Source of the DNA: Salinicola avicenniae
Lineage (GTDB): Bacteria > Pseudomonadota > Gammaproteobacteria > Pseudomonadales > Halomonadaceae
NCBI RefSeq assembly: GCF_023736115.1
Contig: NZ_JAKQZC010000002.1
Coordinates: 62,001-126,000, forward strand
DNA length: 64,000 bases
Direction: 5' to 3'
Shown here in pieces: positions 25,341-34,475 of this stretch (its first letter is position 1; each line of letters begins with the position of its first letter). Both the position numbers and the translations under genes were made by a program. The notes below the pieces were generated by a model. It searched no databases, was not told the origin of the DNA, and saw nothing but the letters and a program-made list of their open reading frames with translations.

Positions 25341-27050
25341 ATGCGTGCCAGCCAACTTCAGATCTCGACCCTCAAGGAAACGCCGGCGGACGCGGAGATC
25401 GTCAGCCACCAGCTGATGCTGCGCGCCGGCATGATCCGTCGCTTGACCTCGGGACTCTACACCTGGCTGCCGGTGGGGCTGCGCACCCTGCGCAAGGTCG
25501 AGCGGATCGTGCGCGAGGAGATGGATCGCGCCCATGCCCAGGAAGTGCTGATGCCTGCCGTCCAGCCCGCCGAACTGTGGCAGGAATCCGGTCGCTGGGA
25601 CGAATATGGCCCGGAGCTGCTGCGCCTCAAGGATCGCCATCAGCGCGACTACTGCGTCGGCCCGACTCACGAAGAAGTGATCACCGATCTGGTTCGTCGT
25701 GAAATCAGCAGTTACAAGCAACTGCCGACCAACTTCTATCAGATCCAGACCAAGTTCCGCGACGAGATCCGCCCCCGCTTCGGCGTCATGCGTTCGCGCG
25801 AGTTCATCATGAAGGACGCCTACTCGTTCGACAGTGACGAAGCCGGGCTCAAGGCCTCCTATCAGGTGATGTACGACGCCTACATGCGGATTTTCGAGCG
25901 TCTCGGTCTGGACTTCCGTGCCGTGCTCGCCGACAACGGCTCGATCGGCGGCACTGGCTCGCACGAATTCCACGTATTGGCCGATTCCGGCGAAGACGCG
26001 GTCGTCTTTTCCACCGGCTCCGACTATGCGGCCAATATCGAGAAAGCCGAGGCGCTGCCGCCGACCGGCGCCGAGCGAGCCGCGCCGCAGGAGACCATGC
26101 GCCAGGTGCCCACGCCGGGCGTGAAGACCATCGCCGCCCTGGTCGAAGGCTTCGGTCTGCCGATCGAAAAGACCGTCAAGACGCTGATCGTCCACGGCAA
26201 CGAAGGCGGCCTGGTGGCTTTGATGGTGCGCGGCGATCATCAATTGAACGAGATCAAGGCGGAGCACCTCGACGCTGTCGCCTCGCCGCTGACCATGGCC
26301 GGGGAAGACGAGATCCGTGCCGCCATCGGCGCCGGCCCCGGCTCGCTTGGCCCGGTCAACCTGCCGCTGCCGCTGATCATCGACCGCAGCGTTGCCCTGA
26401 TGAGCGACTTCGGCGCCGGCGCCAACGTCGACGACCAGCACCTGTTCGGGATCAACTGGGAACGCGACCTGCCGCTGCCCGACGTGGCGGATATCCGCAA
26501 CGTGGTCGAGGGCGATCCCTCGCCGGACGGCCAGGGCACGCTCTCGATCACCCGCGGGATCGAAGTCGGCCATGTCTTCCAGCTCGGTCAGAAATATTCC
26601 AAGGCGATGAATGCCACCGTCCTCGACGACAACGGCAAGCCGGCGACCCTCTACATGGGCTGCTACGGCATCGGGATCACCCGCGTGGTGGCCGCCGCGA
26701 TCGAGCAGAACCATGACGCCGGGGGCATCATCTGGCCCGACGCGCTGGCGCCGTTCCGGCTGGCGATCGTACCGATGAATGCCCACAAGTCGGAGCGTGT
26801 ACGCGAGACCGCCGAGCGCCTCTATCGCGAGCTAAGCGATGCCGGCATCGACGTGCTGCTGGACGATCGAGATCTGCGTCCGGGCGTGAAATTCGCCGAC
26901 CAGGAGCTGATGGGCATTCCGCATCGGCTGGTGATCGGCGACCGCGGTCTCGACAATGGCGAGCTGGAGTACAAGGGTCGCCGCGATAGCGAGGTCACCA
27001 TGGTCGCGATCGACGAGCTGCAAGCCTTCCTGGATGCTCGCTTCGACTGA
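25341..27050 (+). CDS. proS: Prolyl-tRNA synthetase (bacterial editing type)
   Basis: 569 residues, the usual length for the bacterial class II enzyme that charges tRNA-Pro. The start [19 protein letters not shown] matches homologues. Motif 2 is [17 protein letters not shown] (about 137-153), GPTHEE precedes it, and motif 3 is [13 protein letters not shown] (about 442-454). The INS editing domain that hydrolyses Ala-tRNA-Pro is present between motifs 2 and 3 (about 225-400), and the C-terminal anticodon-binding domain is intact. The lytic transglycosylase gene follows 22 bases later and may be read through. No ribosome binding site is strong at this ATG, which is common for proS. Confidence 0.98.
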   Translation: MRASQLQISTLKETPADAEIVSHQLMLRAGMIRRLTSGLYTWLPVGLRTLRKVERIVREEMDRAHAQEVLMPAVQPAELWQESGRWDEYGPELLRLKDRHQRDYCVGPTHEEVITDLVRREISSYKQLPTNFYQIQTKFRDEIRPRFGVMRSREFIMKDAYSFDSDEAGLKASYQVMYDAYMRIFERLGLDFRAVLADNGSIGGTGSHEFHVLADSGEDAVVFSTGSDYAANIEKAEALPPTGAERAAPQETMRQVPTPGVKTIAALVEGFGLPIEKTVKTLIVHGNEGGLVALMVRGDHQLNEIKAEHLDAVASPLTMAGEDEIRAAIGAGPGSLGPVNLPLPLIIDRSVALMSDFGAGANVDDQHLFGINWERDLPLPDVADIRNVVEGDPSPDGQGTLSITRGIEVGHVFQLGQKYSKAMNATVLDDNGKPATLYMGCYGIGITRVVAAAIEQNHDAGGIIWPDALAPFRLAIVPMNAHKSERVRETAERLYRELSDAGIDVLLDDRDLRPGVKFADQELMGIPHRLVIGDRGLDNGELEYKGRRDSEVTMVAIDELQAFLDARFD

Positions 27051-27072
27051 TGATGCCCCGCGTGGACTGATA

Positions 27073-27675
27073 ATGGCGCGCGTGACGGAGCGGATAGCGC
27101 TCGCCCTCGTCGTCGCGTGGCTGTCGGGCTCGGCGCTGGCTGGGCCCGAGGGCGCCCAGCAGGCCCCGTCGCCAGCGCTGCTGGCAACGTTGGCCCGTGC
27201 CATGGCATCGCCCGACGCCGCCGGCGACACTTTCGACGGTCAGGTTTGGCTGCTCGATATGCAGTCGCGGCTGGCCAGGCGCTCCCCCCAAGCCTTTCCT
27301 TCCCGTGAGTCACGCCTCACGCTGCTCGAACGCATCCACGCCGAGGCGCAGCGTGCGGGCCTGCCCGCGGAGCTGGTGCTGGCCTTGATCGACGTCGAAA
27401 GCCGCTTCCGGCCGGACGCGATCTCCTCGGCCGGCGCACGCGGCCTGATGCAGGTGATGCCGTTCTGGAAGGCGGAGATCGGCCGGCCACAGGACGACCT
27501 CTACGATACCGTCACTAACCTGCGCTACGGCTGCACCATCCTCGCCCACTATCTAACACGCGAGAACGGCGACTGGACCCGGGCGCTGGCGCGCTACAAC
27601 GGCAGCCTGGGCGCAACCAGTTATCCAGAACGGGTGATGGCAGCGTGGTCAGGACGTTGGTGGGTTCGTCATTGA
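27073..27675 (+). CDS. Lytic transglycosylase (SLT domain), secreted
   Basis: A 200-residue periplasmic enzyme that cuts the glycan MurNAc-GlcNAc bond to form anhydromuropeptides. A signal peptide (about 1-21, ending SALA) is followed by a spacer and the SLT domain from about 95: VLALIDVESRFRPDAISSAGARGLMQVMP in pieces, with the catalytic Glu in DVESRF, the GLMQVMP loop, then NLRYGC and YNG near the C-terminus. I start at the ATG at 27073, which gives a proper signal peptide; the frame is open further upstream only because it overlaps proS. It is 22 bases from proS. Small stand-alone SLT proteins of this size are common in Pseudomonas and Halomonas. Confidence 0.88.
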   Translation: MARVTERIALALVVAWLSGSALAGPEGAQQAPSPALLATLARAMASPDAAGDTFDGQVWLLDMQSRLARRSPQAFPSRESRLTLLERIHAEAQRAGLPAELVLALIDVESRFRPDAISSAGARGLMQVMPFWKAEIGRPQDDLYDTVTNLRYGCTILAHYLTRENGDWTRALARYNGSLGATSYPERVMAAWSGRWWVRH

Positions 27676-27790
27676 GACACGAGGTGAACGGGCGATGATA
27701 GCCTTTTCCTCTCGGCAATCGCTCTCCTTGTCACCGCGATAACCGGGCTTTCCCCACACCGGTGACGGATCGAAACGCCCGTTACCGGCG

Positions 27791-28306
27791 CTACTGCTTG
27801 CGGTCTTCGACCTCGGTGTGCGACGTGCCGGGCGGTAACGGATGCCCCTTGGCCAGTTCGGCACGGGTCGCCTCACGCACCGCTAGAATGGCCAGTTCGT
27901 AGGTCAACGTCTCGCCCGCCAGCGGGTGATTCGCGTCGACGGTCACCTGGCGGTCACCGACGGCGACGAGCGTAACCGTCCGCGGCCCTTCCGGCCCCTG
28001 CGCCTGGAATCGCTGCCCAGGCGTCAGGGGCGCGGCCTCGGGAAATGCCGAGCGCGGCGACTCGCTGACCAGCGCTTCGTCGCGTTCGCCGTAGGCCTCT
28101 GCCGGCGACAGCGTGACGGCTAGCGTATCGCCCGCCTCGCGCTCGGCCATGGCCGACTCCAGCGCGGTGAAGAGATTGCCGTGACCATGCAGGTATTCGA
28201 GAGGTTGCTGCCGGGCACGCGAGTCGTCCAGCGTCCGCCCCTCGGCATTCTGAAGCCGGTAGTGCAGCGTGGCGACGCGGGCCGGCTTGATGGCGATTTG
28301 GCTCAT
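27791..28306 (-). CDS. FKBP-type peptidyl-prolyl isomerase, SlyD/FkpB-like
   Basis: A 171-residue cytoplasmic proline isomerase. It opens with VATLHYRLQNAEGRTLDDS and continues PLEYLHGHGNLFTALESAM, the SlyD-like FKBP start with the IF (insert-in-flap) domain between FKBP halves (about 75-130; LTPGQRFQ and VDANHPLAGETLTYEL are typical). SlyD proteins bind nickel through a His/Cys-rich tail; here the tail is short with only single His residues, so metal storage is unlikely. GGGAG precedes the ATG. It lies downstream of rfaH on the same strand (gap 60 bases) and convergent with the transglycosylase gene. Distinguishing SlyD from FkpB (SlpA) needs alignment. Confidence 0.9.
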   Translation of the reverse strand: MSQIAIKPARVATLHYRLQNAEGRTLDDSRARQQPLEYLHGHGNLFTALESAMAEREAGDTLAVTLSPAEAYGERDEALVSESPRSAFPEAAPLTPGQRFQAQGPEGPRTVTLVAVGDRQVTVDANHPLAGETLTYELAILAVREATRAELAKGHPLPPGTSHTEVEDRKQ

Positions 28307-28366
28307 GTAGCGCTCCCGTCTGACGTAAAAACTGAATGAATCGGGTGGGTCGGTCCGAGTGTCGAC

Positions 28367-28903
28367 CTACGACTGCCCTTTGCGCAGCGCGTCGATCGGC
28401 AGCTCCAGGCGCTGTGTCTGCTGCAGCAGGTTGAGCAGAACGATGGCTCGCTCTTCGCCCTTCTGCGTCTCGAAGATGGCCTTCAGCGCGCGGAAGGGGC
28501 CTTCGGTGATCTCGACCATATCTCCCTGGCGATAGTAGACGTTGGCGCGATCCCGGCTGGCATCGCCCGCCACGCGATCACGCAGGGTCTCCACCAGCGC
28601 ATCCTGTACCGCCACCGGCTCCTGACCGAAGCTGACCAGGCGCAGCACGCCTCGGGTCGACCGGATCGGTCGCCAGTTGCTTTCCATCCGGTCGAGCCGG
28701 ATGAACAGATAGTGCGGAAATAGCGGCTCGGCCACCCAGGTCAATTTACCCCGGCGACGCTTTTGCACCTCGAGTACCGGATGAAAGACATCGTATCCCT
28801 GATTGTCGAGATGCTCGCTGGCGCGAAAGGACTCGCCCCCCTTGCACTGGATGACATACCAGCGCGGCAACGAATCGCCATCCAATGTCGACTCTGTCGT
28901 CAT
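28367..28903 (-). CDS. rfaH: Transcription elongation factor RfaH (NusG paralogue)
   Basis: 178 residues with an N-terminal NGN domain (about 13-115; RWYVIQCKGGESFRASEHL, then FPHYLFIRLD) and a C-terminal KOW region (about 118-178; YYRQGDMVEITEGPF). RfaH binds RNA polymerase paused at ops sites and promotes transcription and translation of long operons such as LPS, capsule and conjugation genes. The sequence keeps RfaH-like RRRGKLTWVAEPLFPHY rather than the NusG pattern. No surface polysaccharide operon is in this window, so its targets lie elsewhere. It is divergent from the AmpG gene. I cannot separate RfaH from other specialised NusG paralogues beyond these motifs, but length and features fit. 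Confidence 0.88.
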   Translation of the reverse strand: MTTESTLDGDSLPRWYVIQCKGGESFRASEHLDNQGYDVFHPVLEVQKRRRGKLTWVAEPLFPHYLFIRLDRMESNWRPIRSTRGVLRLVSFGQEPVAVQDALVETLRDRVAGDASRDRANVYYRQGDMVEITEGPFRALKAIFETQKGEERAIVLLNLLQQTQRLELPIDALRKGQS

Positions 28904-29079
28904 CGCCTCAATCCCTTATTCATGCTTGGCAATTCGAAAGACCCGGCAGCGCGCTGCAGTCATCGGCCGCTACCGGGTTCGCTCGCTCTATATCGGCCAC
29001 TCTTGCGGCTCTTGGTGGCGGCGCCCGCTGGCCGACGCCACGGCAAGCTGAATTCCCCACGCCGTCTCGGCCAGTTTCG

Positions 29080-29102
29080 GTTAACGAGACAGGCTCGTTA
29101 AC
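29080..29102. promoter_or_regulatory. Perfect 9-bp inverted repeat upstream of the AmpG gene
   Basis: GTTAACGAG, five bases (ACAGG), then CTCGTTAAC. It lies about 95 bases before the AmpG start and 175 bases from rfaH, in the only non-coding DNA between the two divergent genes. The symmetry and spacing suit a dimeric repressor site. No family assigned. Confidence 0.5.
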
Positions 29103-29195
29103 GACGACGACCCAGACACGGCGCGATCCGCTAGGGTACCATTTCGGCGACGACGCGTCCGCCCGCGCCGCGTCGAATCCGTTTCTGGAGGTTGC

Positions 29196-30587
29196 ATGCA
29201 ACGCGAGCCACGCGCCTGGCTGACATCCATCGGCGTCTATCTGCGGGCGCCGGTACTGACCCTGCTGTTTCTCGGTTTTTCTGCCGGCCTGCCCTACCTG
29301 CTGGTGTTCTCGACGCTGACCGCCTGGCTGGAAGACAGTGGCGTGGAGGTCGCCGCCATCGGCTTCTTCAGCTGGGTCGGCATGCTCTACTCGGTCAAGC
29401 TGTTCTGGGCGCCGATCGTCGATCGCGTGGGATTGCCGGTGATCGGCCCTTGGCTGGGGCAGCGACGTAGCTGGATGCTGCTGGGGCAGGCGTTGATCGC
29501 CGGCGGGCTGGTCGGGCTTTCGGGAGTCGATCCGGTCGGACACCTGCCACTGGTGGCCCTTTTCGCCCTGATCACGGCCTTCGGCGCCGCGACCCAGGAT
29601 ATCGTCATCGATGCCTATCGTATCGAGTCCGGCGAACCGGCAATCCAGGCCGCCATGGCGTCGACCTATATCATCGGCTATCGCGTGGGAATCGTCATGG
29701 CCGGCGCCGGCGCACTCTATATCGCCGACGCCGCCTCCTGGTCGGCCGCCTACCTGAGCATGGCGGTACTGGTCTCGGTCGGCGTCATCACCGTGCTACT
29801 GCGTCCCGAGCCACCGCGCCCGCAAGGGCTTCGCACCGTGCTGTTCCATCCGCGTATCCGCCAGTTTCTGCATCGAAGCCGCCACCGAGCCCACTGGCAG
29901 CGCCATACCGGCGTCTGGCTCCTGGCGGCGGTGTTCTGCCCGATCGGCGACTTCTTTCATCGCTATGGGCGTCTGGCGCTCGCCCTGCTGCTGTTCATCG
30001 GCATCTATCGCATCAGCGATATCGCGATGGCCGCCATGGCCAACCCGCTCTATCTCAGCCTCGGCTTCAGCAAAAGCGATATCGCCAGTGTCACCAAGGT
30101 CTTCGGCGTGTTGATGACGATCGGCGGCGGCCTGCTGGGCGGCCTGCTGGTCGTGCGCTATGGACTTGGGCGCATGCTGGTGACGGGCGCCCTGATGGTG
30201 GCGCTGACCAACCTGCTGTTCGTGATGCTGAGTCTCGGCGGCGACAGCCTGCCGCTGCTGGTGATCGCCATTACCGGCGACAACCTCGCCAACGGCCTCG
30301 CCAGCACTGTCTTCATCGCCTTTTTGTCGAGCCTCACGTCACGCGCCTACACCGCCACGCAGTACGCCCTGTTCTCTTCGCTGATGACCCTGCCCGGCAA
30401 GTTCATCGGCGGTTTCTCGGGCATCGTCGTATCAGACTTCGGCTACGCCAGCTTCTTCGTGTTGAGCTGCCTGCTCGGGCTGCCGGCGGTGGCTCTGGCC
30501 GTCTGGCTGAATCGCCGCATGCCCGACCTTGGCAACGAGATGACCACCGCCGAGGAGACCCCGACCGAAACCGCCAGCGCCCGCTGA
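29196..30587 (+). CDS. ampG: AmpG-type muropeptide permease (MFS)
   Basis: A 463-residue inner-membrane transporter with about 14 hydrophobic segments, which imports anhydromuropeptides for peptidoglycan recycling. AmpG features include LGFSAGLPYLLVFSTLTAWL in the first helix, GFFSWVGMLYSVKLFWAPIVDR in the second to third, TQDIVIDAYRIE near residue 133, and FIAFLSSLTSRAYTATQYALFSSL in the later half. GGAGG lies four bases before the ATG. Its products would feed the recycling enzymes, consistent with the amidase and transglycosylase genes in this window. It is divergent from rfaH and converges with the SEC-C gene. Beta-lactamase induction through AmpR is not testable here. Confidence 0.92.
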   Translation: MQREPRAWLTSIGVYLRAPVLTLLFLGFSAGLPYLLVFSTLTAWLEDSGVEVAAIGFFSWVGMLYSVKLFWAPIVDRVGLPVIGPWLGQRRSWMLLGQALIAGGLVGLSGVDPVGHLPLVALFALITAFGAATQDIVIDAYRIESGEPAIQAAMASTYIIGYRVGIVMAGAGALYIADAASWSAAYLSMAVLVSVGVITVLLRPEPPRPQGLRTVLFHPRIRQFLHRSRHRAHWQRHTGVWLLAAVFCPIGDFFHRYGRLALALLLFIGIYRISDIAMAAMANPLYLSLGFSKSDIASVTKVFGVLMTIGGGLLGGLLVVRYGLGRMLVTGALMVALTNLLFVMLSLGGDSLPLLVIAITGDNLANGLASTVFIAFLSSLTSRAYTATQYALFSSLMTLPGKFIGGFSGIVVSDFGYASFFVLSCLLGLPAVALAVWLNRRMPDLGNEMTTAEETPTETASAR

Positions 30588-30615
30588 TCGGCCGCCGCGC
30601 CGCGCGCCCGGCGAC

Positions 30616-32436
30616 CTAGCGCCGGGCGGTGGGTTGGCTCGCCAGCCAGGCCAGCGCGCCGTCGGCGGCAACCCACTGATCACGCATCAGCTGCCGGTAT
30701 TGCCAGGCCTCGGCGCGGGAGCCTGGCTCCGGCATATCGACGCCCAGGCGCGCCGGTCGCGGCCGGTCCTGGCACAGCACCGGGACCACATACGGGTTGG
30801 CGGCACAGATATCGCGCAACAGCGCCAGCGCTTCGTCGTGCCGTCCCAGCCGATAAAGCGCCAGCAGGCGCCCCATCTGAACGCCCAGCATGTCGGCGCC
30901 CTCCGGCCCCTGTTCGCTGACCGACAACACCTTGTCATCGCGCCCTTCGCGCAGCAGCTGGTCGATCACCAGCTCGCGCAGCCCCAGGCTATCCTCCTCG
31001 TCCAGGGCCAGCAGACGCTGGGCCAGCTCGCGTGCCTGCGGGCCGGCGCCGCGCTCCATGCCGATCACCAGCGCCAATCCGGTGCGCAGCAGCGTGGCGT
31101 TGTCGGCGTCGTGCCAGGAAAATGTCCCGCCGGCGTCCTCCAACTGGTTGAGCCACACACCGTAGCGTGCCGCCAGCGGCGTAAAGAAGGTATCGACCAT
31201 CCACGGCAGGCTGCCGAACCGGCTCGCCAGCGCCAGCGTCAACGCCTGCATGACGCGCGGCGCATCGAGCCACTCCGGATTGGCACAGAGCGCCTGCAGC
31301 CACTGCGGTGCGGTCTGCCAGGGGTCGCCGAGAAAGCCGAGCGCCGCGTCTTCATCGATCTCCACCTCACAAGCCTCGACCCAGCCGTTGTAGAGCGAGA
31401 TCTCCCGCGAATTGGGCTCGTAGTGCAGCGAGCCATCATCGGCCCGCGTCAGCGACAGCCGCGGCGGCTGGTGATGCGTATGCAGCAGCGCCTGCAGCGC
31501 CGTCAGCGGTCCGGCCAGCGCCTCCTCGGAGTGAATCACCTGCTCTGCCAGCGCCGCCTCGGGATCGTCGGCCAGCTCGGCAATGAACTCGAGCTGGTCG
31601 GGGTCGAGATGGTGCTGGCGTGACAGCCGCCGCCACCAGAAGGCAGCACGCTGGCGCGCCTTGCCGATATTGCCCTCGTGCAGCAGCACCATCGCTTCCA
31701 CGTAGGCCAGGGAAGGAGAATCCGGCAGGGTCCGCTGGGCGCGCTGAAAAGCCTCGCGCGCGCTGGCCAGATCGCCGCTGTCGAGGTGCATGAGACACTG
31801 TCGCTCCAGCGCCGCGCCGCGCAAAAAATCCGGCCCTTCGCCGATGACACGTTCGAGCAGCGCGCCCCGCTTGCGATGAAATCCGCGCTCTTGATAGAGA
31901 TCGACCAGAATCTCGAACGCCGGCTCGATCTGCTCGGCCAACGCCTGCCAGTCGCGATCGCCGGCGAACAGGGACTCCAGAATCTGCTGGGCCCGGCCGT
32001 TGTTGCCGCTCTCCGCCGACACGATACCGGCCTCGAGTAGCGCCTGGGCCGGTGCCTTGCCGCTTTCCAGCGCCCGCTTCAGCGTGTCACCGCGCCACTC
32101 GCGCAGCGACAGCATCCACATCAGGTGCCCCGGCACGACGCTCGGCATTTCCACCCGAGCACAGCAGTCACGATAGGCCCTACCGGAATCGCACCAGCAG
32201 GGCTCTTCGAGACGCGGCTCCGCCAGCGGTTCGTAGTCGAAGTCACGCCGCACCAGCGGCGTCTGGTTCCAGATAATGGGCGCCAGCGCCTGCGCCAGGT
32301 CCAGACTGCCGCCGCAGTGTTCGGCGCCCTCGTCACGCGCCCATGCCATCATCGCCGGGTAATGTTCGTTGGCGCGAATCGCCTCCAGTGCGCCGCTGGC
32401 GTAGCCCAGCAGCTGTTCGACCCAAGCGGTCAGCAT
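30616..32436 (-). CDS. SEC-C motif protein with TPR-like helical repeats
   Basis: A 606-residue cytoplasmic protein. The SEC-C zinc motif lies near the N-terminus: EEPCWCDSGRAYRDCC at about 78-92, with Cys80, Cys82, Cys91 and Cys92. A helical repeat region follows (about 110-560), including LASAREAFQRAQRTLPDSPSLAYVEAMVLL, which reads like TPR pairs. The start at 32436 is decided by GGAGGATTGCG before the ATG; the open frame 34 codons upstream lacks this. SEC-C motifs occur in SecA and YecA-like proteins, but this length with repeats resembles uncharacterised SEC-C/TPR proteins. It converges with ampG. Function is unknown. Confidence 0.75.
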   Translation of the reverse strand: MLTAWVEQLLGYASGALEAIRANEHYPAMMAWARDEGAEHCGGSLDLAQALAPIIWNQTPLVRRDFDYEPLAEPRLEEPCWCDSGRAYRDCCARVEMPSVVPGHLMWMLSLREWRGDTLKRALESGKAPAQALLEAGIVSAESGNNGRAQQILESLFAGDRDWQALAEQIEPAFEILVDLYQERGFHRKRGALLERVIGEGPDFLRGAALERQCLMHLDSGDLASAREAFQRAQRTLPDSPSLAYVEAMVLLHEGNIGKARQRAAFWWRRLSRQHHLDPDQLEFIAELADDPEAALAEQVIHSEEALAGPLTALQALLHTHHQPPRLSLTRADDGSLHYEPNSREISLYNGWVEACEVEIDEDAALGFLGDPWQTAPQWLQALCANPEWLDAPRVMQALTLALASRFGSLPWMVDTFFTPLAARYGVWLNQLEDAGGTFSWHDADNATLLRTGLALVIGMERGAGPQARELAQRLLALDEEDSLGLRELVIDQLLREGRDDKVLSVSEQGPEGADMLGVQMGRLLALYRLGRHDEALALLRDICAANPYVVPVLCQDRPRPARLGVDMPEPGSRAEAWQYRQLMRDQWVAADGALAWLASQPTARR

Positions 32437-32557
32437 CGCAATCCTCCGTTGATTGCCCCCATCGTAGCACGCACGACAAGAGCGCTGGCGAGCGCCGCGC
32501 CGGGGTGCTAAGTTAGCCGCCGCCCGCCCTCTCGACACCTGCTACAAGGGATCGCTC

Positions 32558-34471
32558 GTGCTGTTGCCGCTTCCGTTTCGCCGCCGCACCCACTCGACCG
32601 CCAACGATACCCCACAGGTGCGTCTCGAGCGGGAAGGTCGCGACGAAATCCGCCGCATCACCGCCGCCGTGGAGAAGGTGCCGTGGACCATCAGTCTGCT
32701 GCAGATCCTGTGGACGGCGGGCCCGGTCACGCTGCTTGGCGCCTGGGGCGGCTACCTGCTCGGTTACGGCAAGGCGCCGACGCTCGAGAACTACATTTTT
32801 TTCATCTCCTTCACCGTGATCACCGGCGCGGCGGGGATCATTGCCAATCTGCTGCACCATTTGACCGGTGGCGGCCGACTGGCGCGGACCTCGCGACGCA
32901 TCGAACGCGTTATCAAGACGTTGCCCGAGTTCCTGCTGGCGACGCGCAACCTGATCGTCGATAGCCTCGAGGGCGATGCCCGCCGGCGCGAGGCCGCGGC
33001 CATGCTGCTGCGCAAGCAGGACCTTTCACCGGAAGGCGTCGAACTGGCGGCGCTGGAGCTGCTCGAGGATCGCGAAAGCGCCCGCCTGATCGGACAGATC
33101 GATGTCTACCGTCGGGTCGGCCTGCACGCCCGCGTGAGCGACCTGGTCGAGATCTATCGCGATCAGATCGAGCCGCGTTTTACCGAGCTCTACGATCTCT
33201 CGCCACAGGCCATCACGCTGCTGCGCGAGCGCTTCGAGGGGCATGCGCCGGATCCGCGCTACGGCGTGCCGCGCGATGAGCATTTCATCGAACGCGTCAT
33301 GGCCGCGATCGAGAATGACAACGACCTGCTGATGACCCTGCAGGACGTCGAGGAGATGGTCATTCTGGCGTTTGAGCTGATCAGTGGCCGCGAGATACCG
33401 GTACTTTCCTTCGAGTATCGCGGTCGCTGGAAGCTGGCGCGCGCCTTCGACACGCTCGAAGAGGCGCGGGCGCGCCATCGTATCGCCCAGGCCACCGGCC
33501 TCTCTCGCCTCAAGGCGCTCAACACCTACCTGATGGAACAGGCGGTTACCTCCAGCGAAGAGAGTGTCTCCGGTCAGCGTGCCGACGCTCTGCTGGCCCA
33601 CAGCGTGGCGGCCATCGACGAGCTGAGCGAGCGCATTCACACACTGGCGTACGCGATCCAGACCGGGCGCAGCGACGACCGCCAGACTCTGCGTCAGCAG
33701 GCCGAGGTACTGACCAACGCGATCAAGCTCTACAAGAGTGTCTCCAGCGCCTATGAGGAGGTCGGGCGTACCCACGCCCACCGTCTGCGCATGGCGGAGC
33801 GCTGGGAGACGCTGAGCGCGGGCCTCTCCGATAGCACCACGCGACTGCGTCTCGGCCCCGGTCGGCGCGGCCTGCGGATTCGCGAAAGCCGCATCGCGCT
33901 GGACGACGAGGCCAAAGCCGTCGTCTGCAAGCACCTTGGCCGCTACCTGGAAAACGCCAATATCGGTTCGCTGCGCGAGCGTCTTCGTCAGGCGGAACGC
34001 GATACACGCCTGAGCGTCGGTGTCGACAGCGCCAAGCGGCTGGCCGTCGAGATATTCCTGGCGCTGGAGCCCCACGTGCATCTCTCCAAGCCCGCCGTGC
34101 AGCGTGCCATCAACAGCTCCAACGCTGCCGATTTCGGCCAGCTCGAACCCAACCTCTCCGCGGCCGCGAAGGCGGCGATGGGCTCGGCGATGGTGCGCGA
34201 GATCGAGACCGACCTCTCGCGCACCGCGGAGTCGCTCGCGCTGGCGCTTGTGCGCCACTACCGCGTGGCGCTGGAACCCGCAGCGATCGACTTTCTCAAA
34301 CGCCAGTACGGCGCGCGCGAGGCGACGCTCAATATGCTCACGAATCTCAACCTCGAGCGCAGCGAAACACCCAACGTCAGTTACCTCAGCCTGGCGCCGC
34401 CGGCGGTAGGCTCGCCGCATCGGCAGTGGTATCGGGCACTGGTGCGCGCGCGCCGTCATCTGGAAAAATGA
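32558..34471 (+). CDS. Uncharacterised two-TM membrane protein with long helical cytoplasmic domain
   Basis: 637 residues, no family recognised. Two hydrophobic segments (about 42-65 and 76-98) near the N-terminus are followed by over 500 residues that are charged and mostly helical, with several amphipathic or coiled-coil-like stretches (for example about 345-420). A GTG start follows AAGGGA at about seven bases. A segment with EIPVLSFEYRGRW (about 280-290) is the only beta-like patch. It sits four bases upstream of topB on the same strand, so the two are probably cotranscribed with panE. The gene could be a membrane scaffold; I cannot assign a role. Codon use matches its neighbours. Confidence 0.6.
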   Translation: MLLPLPFRRRTHSTANDTPQVRLEREGRDEIRRITAAVEKVPWTISLLQILWTAGPVTLLGAWGGYLLGYGKAPTLENYIFFISFTVITGAAGIIANLLHHLTGGGRLARTSRRIERVIKTLPEFLLATRNLIVDSLEGDARRREAAAMLLRKQDLSPEGVELAALELLEDRESARLIGQIDVYRRVGLHARVSDLVEIYRDQIEPRFTELYDLSPQAITLLRERFEGHAPDPRYGVPRDEHFIERVMAAIENDNDLLMTLQDVEEMVILAFELISGREIPVLSFEYRGRWKLARAFDTLEEARARHRIAQATGLSRLKALNTYLMEQAVTSSEESVSGQRADALLAHSVAAIDELSERIHTLAYAIQTGRSDDRQTLRQQAEVLTNAIKLYKSVSSAYEEVGRTHAHRLRMAERWETLSAGLSDSTTRLRLGPGRRGLRIRESRIALDDEAKAVVCKHLGRYLENANIGSLRERLRQAERDTRLSVGVDSAKRLAVEIFLALEPHVHLSKPAVQRAINSSNAADFGQLEPNLSAAAKAAMGSAMVREIETDLSRTAESLALALVRHYRVALEPAAIDFLKRQYGAREATLNMLTNLNLERSETPNVSYLSLAPPAVGSPHRQWYRALVRARRHLEK

Positions 34472-34475
34472 GCGC

